DNA of 64,000 nt from Spongiimicrobium salis (GTDB lineage Bacteria > Bacteroidota > Bacteroidia > Flavobacteriales > Flavobacteriaceae). This document shows positions 45,515 through 55,952 of the stretch, one piece after another. The DNA is taken from the NCBI RefSeq assembly GCF_043678055.1, contig NZ_JBHEQA010000009.1, forward strand, positions 62,001 to 126,000. Direction: 5' to 3'. Under the pieces are notes generated by a model, which did no database searches, was not told the DNA's origin, and worked only from the letters and a program-made list of their open reading frames with translations. Both the position numbers and the translations under genes were made by a program. Position 1 is the first letter of the stretch; each line of letters opens with the position of its first letter.

Positions 45515-48500
45515 AAATTGAGGACTACATAACGCAGCTGAGAAAAAAACATAATGTTCTGATAACCAATAAAAATGGGGAGTTAAAAGTAACTTCGAAA
45601 GCCCCATTGGAGCAAGAGCTGATCAATGAAATTAAAAGACGGAAACCCGAAATCACAGCTTTTTTCAATGCAGTGGCAGCTTCAAAAGCTATTCCGGTAA
45701 TCGGCAAAGCCGAAAAAAAATCGGCATATCCGCTTTCTTCAGTACAGAAACGCATGTATTTTCTGCAATCGTACCAAAAAGAATCTTTGGCATATAATAT
45801 GCCCCATACGCTGGAAATACAGGGAAATTTAGATATTGATAAATTCAAATGGGCTATTAACAAAGTATTTCAAAGACATGAAATTCTACGTACACGGTTT
45901 ACCTTGATCGAGGGAGAACCTATACAGCAAATAGTGAATGATATAGATTTAGAAATAGCACTTCTCAAAAATACAGAGGATAATTTGCCAGAAATCATCG
46001 CACAATGTATAAAGCCTTTTAATTTAGAAGAACCACCATTGATGAGGGTAACTCTAATAGCGATAACCTCCTCTAGATATATCCTTGTCTTTGATGTTCA
46101 CCATATCGCTATGGATGGTTTTTCTTTCGGTATTTTTATGAGGGATTTTGTGGCGTTTTATAAAGGAGAAGAACTTGAAACTTTGGAAATCCAGTATAAG
46201 GATTATGCGGTTTGGGAGCAAAGTAAGGCCTTTAAGAAAAGGAGTGCTTCACAAAAACAATTTTGGAAGAATGAATTTGCTCAAGAACTTAGTGTTATAG
46301 ATCTTCCAATGGATTATTCAAGGCCCAACGCTAAAAGCGGTCAAGGGGATACGGTAAGTGTAAATCTTTCCATGACCCAAACAAAAGCACTAAAAACTAT
46401 TGCGATAGAAGAAAAAACAACGATGTTCACAATCTTGTTGACTATCTTCAATGTGGTGTTGGGCAAATTATCGAATAGGGATGATATTGTTGTAGGCACT
46501 TCAGTTATTGGTAGACATTATGAGGGAGTTGAAAATACCCTGGGAATGTTTTCCAATATAATTCCCTTGCGGAACTTTCCCAAGCAAAATCTATCGTTCA
46601 AAGACTTTCTGAGAGAATGCAAAGAGAGAATGTTGCAGTGTCTGGATCATCAAGAATACAAATACGAAGAGTTGATAGAAGAGTTGAAACTTGAACGGCA
46701 TTTGAGTAGAAATCCCTTATTTGATATCATATTTGACTATCAAAATTTAGAAGAAGAAGCTTTTGAAATTCCTGGATTGAGCATGTTCACGTATCATTAC
46801 GATCAAAAGATTGCAAAATTTGATCTTTCATTGACCGCAAAGGAGTTACATGGGAGCATCCAGTTTCATTTTGAATATGCCACAGATCTCTTCAAAAAAA
46901 ATACCGTTGAAAAATTTGCGGCATGTATGAAACATGCTATTGCAGTGGTATTGAAAAAACCGGAAATAAAATTAAGAGACCTTAAAATACTGACAGATAA
47001 GGAGGAGGAACAAATAATTTCAGCTTTAAAAGGTAAGGGGAATCCTTTGGAAACATCTTCAATACTGGATTACTTTGAGAAGCAAACGAAGGAAAGCCCT
47101 GATCGGACAGCTATTTATTACGGAAGTGAAGAAATGACTTTTGAGAAGTTGAATAGAACTTCCGATGCACTGGCCCATAAATTAAAAGAAGAGTACAATA
47201 TTGAAGTAGGAGACTATGTGGGAGTTCAGCTAGATCGGAGCGAATACATGATCATTACCATACTGGGCATACTAAAAGTGGGGGCCACATTTGTTCCTGT
47301 AGACCCGGATTATCCACATCATAGGAAGGCATATATCGCTGAAAATGCCGAATTGAAGCTGTTGGTTACCGCATCCAATTATCTATTTGAAACCGATTAT
47401 TTTGACGGGGACATTATGGCAATTGATATTGAATTTGATTCTGAAGAATATAAAGAGGTGTTCCCGGGAACGGTTACGGAAAATAATCAATCTGCCTATG
47501 TGATCTATACTTCGGGTAGTACAGGAAAACCAAAGGGAGTTGAAATATCACATAAAGCACTTTTGAATTACGTTAGCTGGGGGGAAGACTTTTATGGTTT
47601 CGACCAAAACAGTGTTTTTGGATTACATACCTCCTTATCTTTTGATTTGACCTTAACATCTATCTTTTCTCCATTATTCTCTGGAGGCGGAATTTTTGTT
47701 TTTGAGCAATATGAGAGCAGTACACTTCTAGAAAATGTGCTGAATGAAGACAAAGTGAATGTGGTTAAGTTGACCCCATCCCATTTAAAAATGGTCGTGG
47801 AAAACAAAAATATAGAAAGCGAAGTAAAGAGAAAATTCATTGTTGGTGGAGAGCAATTGGAAACGGCTTTGGCAGCAAAAGTAATGGATAAGTTCAAAGA
47901 AACTTGTGTGATCTATAATGAATATGGGCCTACGGAGACTACAGTAGGTTGTGTTGCCCATAAGTTTGACAAAAAGCAGAATTTCCCCTCTGTAGCCATA
48001 GGAAAGCCAATTTACAATACGAGATTATACATTTTGGATGAAAGTCAGAATGTTTGCCCGAGAAATGTACAGGGAGAACTGTACATTGGAGGATTTGGAT
48101 TGGCCAAGCATTATGTGAATAATGCCGAATTGACCCGGGAAAGATTTATTGAAGATCCTTATGTCAAAGGCCAATTTATATATAGAACAGGGGATAAGGT
48201 CCTTTTACTTCCCGATGATACGCTTCGCTATATAGGACGTGTAGACGACCAAGTCAAAATTAATGGCTATAGAATAGAACTTGGAGAAATAGAGGCAGCT
48301 TTGATGCAGCACGATCAGATTACTGAAACCGCAGTAATTACCCAAGAAATTCAGGATAAAAAACATCTTGTTGCTTATGTTACATCAAATACAGTTTTGG
48401 AAACGGAAGGCCTGAGAAGTTTTCTTGGCAAATTTCTGCCAGAGTATATGGTTCCCAAATTTTATATGGTATTGGAGGAAATGCCTTTGACATTTAATGG

Positions 48501-51500
48501 AAAAGTTAATAAGCCTGCTCTACCTCCTTATAATTTGGAGTTAACGTCTACCTATATCGCACCCACTACCAAAGAAGAAAAAATCCTTGTTGAGGTATGG
48601 TCAAGCGTGTTGGGTATCGATAAAATAGGAATTGTTGACGATTTCTTTTCTTTAGGGGGAGACTCGATCCGTTCGCTTCAAATAAGTTCTAGGTTACAGG
48701 ATGAGGGTTATCATGTACTGATCAAGGATATCTTTGAATATAGGACCATTAGAGAATTAGCGCCTAAATTAATTTGCAGAAATACACAGAGCGATCAAGA
48801 AATTATCGTGGACGAAAATACAACCAGCCCTATTCAACAATGGTTTTTTGAAGGACCTATTGAAAACAAAGATTATTTCAACCATGGTATTGTTTTAAGA
48901 TTTAAAAAACGAATTGATGAGCACACCGTTAGGAATATTTTTAAAAAAATACTAGAACACCATGACGCTTTGCGGATGGTCTTTAGAAAAGAAAAAGGGC
49001 AATGGGTTCAGGAAAACAGGGAATATTTAGGAGATATATTCTTAAAAACCTATTCTTTTGAAGAAAATTATGAATCTATAGAAAAGGAAATTATTTCCTT
49101 GAGTAATCAGATTCAATCGTCAATGGATATAGGTAATGGCCCGCTGATGCGATTAGGGTTGTTTAATTCCAATGATGCGTCCCATCTCCTTATTGTTATA
49201 CATCATTTGGTAGTGGATGGTGTTTCATGGAGGATACTCCTTGAAGATATGGACCGGCTATACCAACAAGAGATGAAGAGGGAAGCATTAAAATTGCCTT
49301 CCAAGACAGCGCCATTTATAACATGGCCCACGCATTTACATAACTATCTCAAAAGTAAAAGCTATCAGGAAGCAAAGGTATTTTGGGAAAATCAGAAGTT
49401 GGATACCTTGCCTCGAATCCCAAAGGACTATCAGGACCAAACACTTCCATTATTGGAAGATGTATCACAGCAACTCTTTGTGCTTAGTCCTGAGTATACC
49501 ACAAAGCTTTTAAAGGAAAGCAATTTAGCATTTAACACGCAAATTAATGATCTGTTATTAACGGCATTGCTAATGAGCGTCTCAAAAACATTTGGTATGG
49601 AAACCATAGCGATCGATATGGAAGGACATGGCAGAGAAGAGATTAATGAGACTGTAAATGTGCATCGCACCATAGGCTGGTTTACCAGTATATTTCCTGT
49701 GGTTTTAAGAAAAACAGCTGAGGATATTCCTGCTGTAGTGAAAAGTGTGAAAGAAACATTGAGGCAGGTTCCCAATAAAGGGATCGACTATCTAATTGCC
49801 TCTTATATGGATTCCCAAGCACACACCTTACAAGGGAACGACCCACAAATCTGTTTCAATTATTTGGGACAGTTCGAAGAGGTGATCGATCATGATACCT
49901 TTACAATGGAGAATCACTTGTCTGGAAATGCTGTGGATACTGCAGGTTGTCGGTCCCATGAAATTGATGTTTTAAGTATGGTCAATAATGGGAGATTGGA
50001 ACTTCAATTGGTATACAGTAAGAAGCATCATAAGGATACTACATTTTCTAGATGGGCCAAAAATTATAAGAAATGCCTTGAAGATGTCATTGATGTTTGT
50101 TGCGCTGCAGATCAGGTAACATTGTCTCCGTCAGATATGACCTATAAAAATATTCCAATAACCGCATTGGAAGCATTACAGGAAGAATATGATATAGAGG
50201 ATATATATCCTTTATCCCCTATGCAGGAAGGGTTGTTTTTTCATTACCTCATGGAACCGAGATCGCAGGCGTATTTTGAACAAATTACCCTACATGTCCA
50301 AGGGGATTTAAAACTCGATAAGGTCGAAAATGCAATGAACGCCCTTACAAAACGATATTCCGTTCTCCGTACTTTGTTCAAACAAGTAGATGAGGTAGAT
50401 CGCCCATTGCAAATAGTACTATCAGAGCGAAAAGTAGAGTTTGCTTTCAAAGATATTCGGAATGAATCTGAAGGAAAGCGTAAAGAGACGGTAATACAGC
50501 AGTATCAGCAAAACGATAAAACAAGAAAATTTGATCTCGAGACCGATGCGCTCATAAGATTACTGGTTTTGCGAACTTCCATAAATGAATATACATTTAT
50601 TTGGAGTCATCATCATATTATTATGGATGGTTGGTGCGTGAGCATATTGATCAGTGAATTTGAAAAGTATTACCTTTCTTATATTGACAAACAGGAGGTG
50701 GAATTGCCCAGTATTAAACCGTATTCCAAATATATTCAATGGATAGAAAATACTGAAAAAGAAGTGGCATTTCAGTATTGGAAAGAATACCTATCCGAGT
50801 TTAACACAGCAACAGGAATCCCCAAGATCACCACAAAGAAAGTACCTTATGTTCATAAGGATTTTTCAAAATATTTGGGGAAAGCAAAAACGCGGGACTT
50901 ACAAGCGTTTTGCATTGAAAATTCTACTACCACAAGTTCCGTATTGCAGATGGCTTGGGGAATTTTATTGCAGAAATACAACAATACCAATGATGTTGTC
51001 TTTGGGACCGTAGTATCGGGAAGGCCTCCCAGTATTACCGGAGTAGATACTATGGTCGGGCTTTTTATAAATACGGTTCCCGTACGCATTAAAAGCAACA
51101 AAGAAACTATTATGGAAGCACTCTCTAATAGTCAAAAAGAAGCATTGGTTGCCACGGATTATCACTATACGCCCTTGTCTGACATTCAATCATTAAGTGA
51201 ATTGAAAGGAGCATTGCTTGATCATATTATGGTATTTGAGAATTTTCCTATTGCAGAACAAATAGATAAGGGAGAAAAAACCAAAGAAGGGGGATTGTCA
51301 TTTCTTGGAGCTGAGTTTTTTGAACAAACAGGCTATGATCTAACCCTGATCATTGTACCTCATAATGATGATATCACCATAAAAGCTTCGTACAATACGG
51401 AACGTTACGACACTAAAATAATAGAGAAAGTCGTAGATCAGCTCATAAGAGTGGTCGATGAAATACTGCTATCCCCGAACAAGAAGATACATGAAATCAG

Positions 51501-54500
51501 CGTATTGGAAAAAGAGGAATTCAATCGGTTAAAAAAAGGATATACGGTTGCCAGCGAAGATTATGGGACTGGAACACTATTGGATTTATTCGAAAAACAG
51601 GTACAGGATAACCCAGAACAGGTAGCGCTCCTATTTGAAGGCGCTAGAATGACCTATGGTGAATTGAACATAAGAGCCAATCAATTAGCTCATCGCCTTA
51701 AAAATGAGGGGGTAGGGCCAGATAGTATGGTGCCGATATGCGTTGAACGTTCTTTAGAAATGGTCATTGGACTTTTAGGAATTTTAAAAGCAGGTGGCGC
51801 ATACGTCCCTATAGATTTGGATTATCCTACAGCTAGAATTGACTATATCCTCAACGATGTAGAAGCTAATTTTATCTTAATGACAACATCTTCAAAAAAG
51901 ACGTTGGGAGCACTTTCAACAATAAAAACCATCTTGTTGGATGATGTCACAACCTATGAAGAGTATCAGAAACATAATCCAACTAGAGAAGATCTCTATA
52001 GGAACTTGGCCTATGTAATTTATACTTCGGGTACCACAGGGACGCCCAAAGGGGTAATGAATGAGCATCGTAGTATTTATAACCGATTACTCTGGATGCG
52101 GAAGTATTTAGGAACAGATCGGAAGCTCACCACACTCCAAAAAACCACGTTTTGTTTTGATGTCTCCGTTTGGGAATTTTTCCTTCCTTTAATATCCGGT
52201 TCAAAATTGGTTATCGCCAAACCAGAAGGCCATAAAGACCCTGAATATTTGTGGAAGTTAATTGAGGAATACAAAATAAATCTTATTCATTTTGTTCCCT
52301 CTATGCTGCAATTGTTCTTGGAAAAAACCAAGAAAAACGAGAATACTTTTGAGTTGGCGCATGTCATCTGCAGCGGTGAAGCCTTGCCACTGAATTTGGT
52401 GAATGTATTTAAGTCCAACATGGATAAGGTATGTTTACATAATTTCTATGGACCAACCGAAGCTGCAATAGATGTTACTGCAATAGACCTCTCTAAAATT
52501 GATGTGAACAAGATGGTGCCTATAGGTTATCCTGTGCCCAATACACCGCTATATGTAGTGGATAAATGGAATAATTTGCAGCTAGAAGGGGTTCCTGGAG
52601 AGTTGTGGATCGGTGGTATCCAAGTTTCACGCGGATATTTGAATCGTCTTGAATTGACAGAAGAGAAATTTGTGGATAATATTTTTGATGATCAAGACAA
52701 CAATAAACTCTATAAAACGGGAGATATGGTCCAATGGACTTCCGACAAAGGGCTTATGTATTTGGGTAGAATGGATGATCAAGTGAAAATAAGGGGATAT
52801 CGAATAGAACTTGGGGAAATCGCTCACCGTTTAAGGACTTGTCCTGGTATTGAACAGGGAGAGGTTATTGTTAAAATGCGAAATGATGAGCCATACCTAG
52901 TAGGATATTACAAAGCAGATAAGATTATAGCATCTGAGGAGCTCATTGCATTTTTGAAACAATCCCTTCCGTTGTACATGATTCCAATGAATTATGTTAA
53001 ACTCGAGACTTTTCCTTTAACTTCAAATGGAAAATTAGATAAGAATCAAATGCCCGATCCAGAGGGCAATGCAAAAGATTTTATTGCTCCTGAAAATGAA
53101 ATTGAAAGTAAATTAGCGGAAATATGGGGAGCTGTTCTAAAAATAGACGCGAAGAAAATAGGAATCCATGATGATTTCTTTGCCTTGGGAGGTCATTCTA
53201 TAAAGGCAGTGGATATGCTGCACAAAATAAGTCGCATTTTTTCGGTAAAAATAAGTTTAAAGGATGTTTTTGAACATCCCACAATTCATGCCCTTGGGGC
53301 GTATATTTTAAAAACAGAAAGCCCGTTGCTGGAAGAAATTCCCAGAGTACCCGAAGCAGTGCAATTTGTAGTTTCCTCTGCCCAAGAAAGGATGTTTTTT
53401 GAGAACTTTGCCAATCCGCATAGTTTGGCTTATAATATTTTTGGAGCTTATAAAATAGAAGGAAATCTTGATTTGGATCGGCTTGCACTGACCTTAGATC
53501 TTTTGGTACAAAGGCATGAAAGTTTGCGAACGAGCTTTCATTTCAATGATTTAGGAGTTGTTCAAAAAATCCACCCTTTCAGCCATTCCAATTTTAGGTA
53601 CTTTGAGGATGCGCTAGCAGAAAACATCGATGGAGTTCTTAAGAATTTTATCAAGCCTTTTGATTTGGCCGAGGCTTCCCTTATACGGTTTGGATTGACC
53701 CGCATTACAGGAACTTGGTTGTTTTTGGTAGATGTTCATCATATTGTTTGTGACGGAATCTCTTTAAATATTCTTATGAATGATTTTAATCGTATCTATC
53801 AAGGGAAAGATATAGAGCAGCTTTCTTTACGCTATGTAGATTTTGCATCTTGGCAAAGAGATAAAAAAGAACATTTAAGTGAAGCCAAAGAGTATTGGAA
53901 GGCAGAGTTGGCAGAGGAAATTCTACCCATGGAACTTCCAAGGTTACAAGAAAAGAATGGATTGGATTTTTCAAAAGCAAACATAGAACTCTTAAAGATA
54001 CATGACGAGCGTTTCCTGCAATTCAAGAACTATATTCGGGAATTTCAAGTTTCAGAGTTTATGTTCTTCACAGCGATATACGCTTTGATGATTTCCAAGA
54101 TAACTGGAAAATCGGACATTATTATCGGAACGGATGTCATGGGTAGGACACATCCTAACTTACAGCATATTGTGGGTACATTTATCAATGTTCTGCCCTT
54201 GAGATTGCGTATAGGACCAAAACAAAGTTTTACGGATTTTCTTCTTCAGGTAAAACAAAAAGTATTAAAAGGGTTTGAGCATCAGAATTTCCAAATCGAT
54301 GATATGCTGGCCCTTGCCAACAACAGTGAAAATTCAACTTCATTTATCGATGTTCATTTTGCTTTTTCCAATTTTTTTAGCGAAGAAAATGCTATGGAAG
54401 GATTAATTTTTGAACCGGTACATGGAAATGACAATACGACTACGCAATACGAATTTAAGATTGAAGCTGTGGAAATTGAGAATACGATAGTACTACAATT

Positions 54501-54633
54501 TATTTATAGTGAAGTATTGTATGACAGTGATACCATTAAGGTTTTTGTGCAATACTTTGATGAAATACTTACTTCGGTATTAAAAAATAATAAGATCGGA
54601 ATCAATGGGCTAGAAGTAGCTACCAGTCTTTAA
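45511..54633 (+). CDS. NRPS: docking-C-A(Asn)-PCP-E-C-A(Ser)-PCP-C
   Basis: This 3040-residue NRPS adds two amino acids and ends with an unpaired condensation domain. Residues 1-60 (LRKKHNVLITNKNGELKV; PEITAFF) look like a TubC-type docking domain that receives the chain from the preceding PKS-NRPS. Module 1: C (HHIAMDG at 197), A (YTSGSTGKPKG near 666; code from D712, DLTKIGEVGK, Asn), PCP S1052, E (HHLVVDG at 1231; RTIGWF). Module 2: C of the D-donor type (LSPMQEG; HHIIMDG at 1701), A (code from D2217, DVWHISFIDK, close to the Ser code DVWHLSLIDK), PCP S2563. The last C (HHIVCDG at 2743) has no A domain after it; the next A is encoded 5 kb downstream. Confidence 0.93.
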   Translation: MKIEDYITQLRKKHNVLITNKNGELKVTSKAPLEQELINEIKRRKPEITAFFNAVAASKAIPVIGKAEKKSAYPLSSVQKRMYFLQSYQKESLAYNMPHTLEIQGNLDIDKFKWAINKVFQRHEILRTRFTLIEGEPIQQIVNDIDLEIALLKNTEDNLPEIIAQCIKPFNLEEPPLMRVTLIAITSSRYILVFDVHHIAMDGFSFGIFMRDFVAFYKGEELETLEIQYKDYAVWEQSKAFKKRSASQKQFWKNEFAQELSVIDLPMDYSRPNAKSGQGDTVSVNLSMTQTKALKTIAIEEKTTMFTILLTIFNVVLGKLSNRDDIVVGTSVIGRHYEGVENTLGMFSNIIPLRNFPKQNLSFKDFLRECKERMLQCLDHQEYKYEELIEELKLERHLSRNPLFDIIFDYQNLEEEAFEIPGLSMFTYHYDQKIAKFDLSLTAKELHGSIQFHFEYATDLFKKNTVEKFAACMKHAIAVVLKKPEIKLRDLKILTDKEEEQIISALKGKGNPLETSSILDYFEKQTKESPDRTAIYYGSEEMTFEKLNRTSDALAHKLKEEYNIEVGDYVGVQLDRSEYMIITILGILKVGATFVPVDPDYPHHRKAYIAENAELKLLVTASNYLFETDYFDGDIMAIDIEFDSEEYKEVFPGTVTENNQSAYVIYTSGSTGKPKGVEISHKALLNYVSWGEDFYGFDQNSVFGLHTSLSFDLTLTSIFSPLFSGGGIFVFEQYESSTLLENVLNEDKVNVVKLTPSHLKMVVENKNIESEVKRKFIVGGEQLETALAAKVMDKFKETCVIYNEYGPTETTVGCVAHKFDKKQNFPSVAIGKPIYNTRLYILDESQNVCPRNVQGELYIGGFGLAKHYVNNAELTRERFIEDPYVKGQFIYRTGDKVLLLPDDTLRYIGRVDDQVKINGYRIELGEIEAALMQHDQITETAVITQEIQDKKHLVAYVTSNTVLETEGLRSFLGKFLPEYMVPKFYMVLEEMPLTFNGKVNKPALPPYNLELTSTYIAPTTKEEKILVEVWSSVLGIDKIGIVDDFFSLGGDSIRSLQISSRLQDEGYHVLIKDIFEYRTIRELAPKLICRNTQSDQEIIVDENTTSPIQQWFFEGPIENKDYFNHGIVLRFKKRIDEHTVRNIFKKILEHHDALRMVFRKEKGQWVQENREYLGDIFLKTYSFEENYESIEKEIISLSNQIQSSMDIGNGPLMRLGLFNSNDASHLLIVIHHLVVDGVSWRILLEDMDRLYQQEMKREALKLPSKTAPFITWPTHLHNYLKSKSYQEAKVFWENQKLDTLPRIPKDYQDQTLPLLEDVSQQLFVLSPEYTTKLLKESNLAFNTQINDLLLTALLMSVSKTFGMETIAIDMEGHGREEINETVNVHRTIGWFTSIFPVVLRKTAEDIPAVVKSVKETLRQVPNKGIDYLIASYMDSQAHTLQGNDPQICFNYLGQFEEVIDHDTFTMENHLSGNAVDTAGCRSHEIDVLSMVNNGRLELQLVYSKKHHKDTTFSRWAKNYKKCLEDVIDVCCAADQVTLSPSDMTYKNIPITALEALQEEYDIEDIYPLSPMQEGLFFHYLMEPRSQAYFEQITLHVQGDLKLDKVENAMNALTKRYSVLRTLFKQVDEVDRPLQIVLSERKVEFAFKDIRNESEGKRKETVIQQYQQNDKTRKFDLETDALIRLLVLRTSINEYTFIWSHHHIIMDGWCVSILISEFEKYYLSYIDKQEVELPSIKPYSKYIQWIENTEKEVAFQYWKEYLSEFNTATGIPKITTKKVPYVHKDFSKYLGKAKTRDLQAFCIENSTTTSSVLQMAWGILLQKYNNTNDVVFGTVVSGRPPSITGVDTMVGLFINTVPVRIKSNKETIMEALSNSQKEALVATDYHYTPLSDIQSLSELKGALLDHIMVFENFPIAEQIDKGEKTKEGGLSFLGAEFFEQTGYDLTLIIVPHNDDITIKASYNTERYDTKIIEKVVDQLIRVVDEILLSPNKKIHEISVLEKEEFNRLKKGYTVASEDYGTGTLLDLFEKQVQDNPEQVALLFEGARMTYGELNIRANQLAHRLKNEGVGPDSMVPICVERSLEMVIGLLGILKAGGAYVPIDLDYPTARIDYILNDVEANFILMTTSSKKTLGALSTIKTILLDDVTTYEEYQKHNPTREDLYRNLAYVIYTSGTTGTPKGVMNEHRSIYNRLLWMRKYLGTDRKLTTLQKTTFCFDVSVWEFFLPLISGSKLVIAKPEGHKDPEYLWKLIEEYKINLIHFVPSMLQLFLEKTKKNENTFELAHVICSGEALPLNLVNVFKSNMDKVCLHNFYGPTEAAIDVTAIDLSKIDVNKMVPIGYPVPNTPLYVVDKWNNLQLEGVPGELWIGGIQVSRGYLNRLELTEEKFVDNIFDDQDNNKLYKTGDMVQWTSDKGLMYLGRMDDQVKIRGYRIELGEIAHRLRTCPGIEQGEVIVKMRNDEPYLVGYYKADKIIASEELIAFLKQSLPLYMIPMNYVKLETFPLTSNGKLDKNQMPDPEGNAKDFIAPENEIESKLAEIWGAVLKIDAKKIGIHDDFFALGGHSIKAVDMLHKISRIFSVKISLKDVFEHPTIHALGAYILKTESPLLEEIPRVPEAVQFVVSSAQERMFFENFANPHSLAYNIFGAYKIEGNLDLDRLALTLDLLVQRHESLRTSFHFNDLGVVQKIHPFSHSNFRYFEDALAENIDGVLKNFIKPFDLAEASLIRFGLTRITGTWLFLVDVHHIVCDGISLNILMNDFNRIYQGKDIEQLSLRYVDFASWQRDKKEHLSEAKEYWKAELAEEILPMELPRLQEKNGLDFSKANIELLKIHDERFLQFKNYIREFQVSEFMFFTAIYALMISKITGKSDIIIGTDVMGRTHPNLQHIVGTFINVLPLRLRIGPKQSFTDFLLQVKQKVLKGFEHQNFQIDDMLALANNSENSTSFIDVHFAFSNFFSEENAMEGLIFEPVHGNDNTTTQYEFKIEAVEIENTIVLQFIYSEVLYDSDTIKVFVQYFDEILTSVLKNNKIGINGLEVATSL

Positions 54634-54686
54634 AAACCACGCTTCCAAAAGGGACTGCCAAAAAATAAGAACTTACGACAGAAATT

Positions 54687-55847
54687 ATGAAACAAAAAAG
54701 AATCTTTTTGGAAATCCTGTACGCCTTTTTGAAAAATAAATGGTGTAGAAAACTCTTTAATCCAGATTATGGAAAAATAAAAACATTGGAAAAGGGAAAA
54801 GTATGCATAGTTCCGGGAGCAGGGAATAGGCTGGGGGATATGATAATGAAAAACCATGCAATTCAGAAAATCCAGAAGCATTACGACTTATGCTATGCGA
54901 TGCCAAAATGGTTTTATGAAAAGCATCAAACACTATTGGAGTCCCATTCTTTTGTTAGTGAATACCATATTTTGCCAAAAGGTATTTGGAATAGGATCAA
55001 ATTTATTTTCAAGTTAAAAAGAAGTGGAATACAAGCAACGATTATTCTGGATGATCCTGCCATTAAAGAGGTTTATTTTTATTTAGCCGGAGTGCCTATT
55101 TTTTGTGGTTTGAATGAATTTAAATCTATGGGGTGGTCGTATTTTACCACACATAGCTATAATATTCAAAAATATGGAATTCATTATACCGCTATGGCTC
55201 CCTGTGTGCTCGAATCTTTGGGTGTGCAGGGAAAGAATGAAGATTTTATGCCCTTTTTTCCATTCAAAAAAGAATACATTGGAGAACTGATTCTTCAAGA
55301 TGGTGTTAATCTCGGTATTCATATAGGGGGAGCGTCGTATTGGCAGCGAAAATGGCCTTTTGAAAAATATTTGGAGCTATGCCAACTTTTTTTGAAAAAC
55401 TATGAAGGAAATATTTTTTTGTTGGGTGGAGAAAATGAATTTGATGAAAACGAAAAGCTAAGAATCCAATTGTATGACCGGCAATCGGACGTTTCTAGAG
55501 TCTATAACCATTGTGGCATAGATTTGAACGGTTTTGCGAATATATTATCGGAATGTCATCTCTTTTTAGGCAATGATTCTGGTCCAATGCACATGGCAAC
55601 AGCTGTAAACACTAGGGTAATTTCTATTTTCGGACCTTCTCGAGAAGATTTGGTTGGCCCCCAAGGGTATGATCCTAATAATATAGTTATCCGCAAAAAA
55701 ATGGATTGTGCTCCCTGTAATACCTTCAATTGCAAACTACCCAAAAACCAACAATATAGTTGTCTTACCGAAATAGAGATCGAAGAAGTATGGCAGGCCG
55801 TTCAAAACGTCATCGAAATGGAGTTTTCAGATAAAGTGATGTACTGA
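54687..55847 (+). CDS. Glycosyltransferase family 9 (heptosyltransferase-like)
   Basis: This 386-residue enzyme resembles ADP-heptose:LPS heptosyltransferases (GT9, GT-B fold). VPGAGNRLGDMIMKN forms the N-terminal Rossmann entry, and IGGASYWQRKWPFEKY plus FLGNDSGPMHMA (N296-D297-S298) with ISIFGPSREDLVGP are the usual C-terminal motifs that bind the sugar nucleotide. A late Cys-containing segment (CAPCNTFNCKL) also occurs in some relatives. It lies 53 bases after the NRPS gene and before a tailoring enzyme, so transfer of a sugar to the lipopeptide is the simplest reading. A lipopolysaccharide role cannot be ruled out. Confidence 0.8.
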   Translation: MKQKRIFLEILYAFLKNKWCRKLFNPDYGKIKTLEKGKVCIVPGAGNRLGDMIMKNHAIQKIQKHYDLCYAMPKWFYEKHQTLLESHSFVSEYHILPKGIWNRIKFIFKLKRSGIQATIILDDPAIKEVYFYLAGVPIFCGLNEFKSMGWSYFTTHSYNIQKYGIHYTAMAPCVLESLGVQGKNEDFMPFFPFKKEYIGELILQDGVNLGIHIGGASYWQRKWPFEKYLELCQLFLKNYEGNIFLLGGENEFDENEKLRIQLYDRQSDVSRVYNHCGIDLNGFANILSECHLFLGNDSGPMHMATAVNTRVISIFGPSREDLVGPQGYDPNNIVIRKKMDCAPCNTFNCKLPKNQQYSCLTEIEIEEVWQAVQNVIEMEFSDKVMY

Positions 55848-55952
55848 AATCCAAAGCGACCGATTTAGTAGGGCACAATATAATTCTAAGAAACCTATTC
55901 CCACAGAGAATTGAATAAGGAAATAAACGAAATCAGATAATATAAAATTATA

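Noticed and set aside
54630..54881. An 83-codon frame on the - strand opposite the start of the GT9 gene
   Set aside because: It lies opposite the GT9 gene, is AT-rich by composition and shows no family features.
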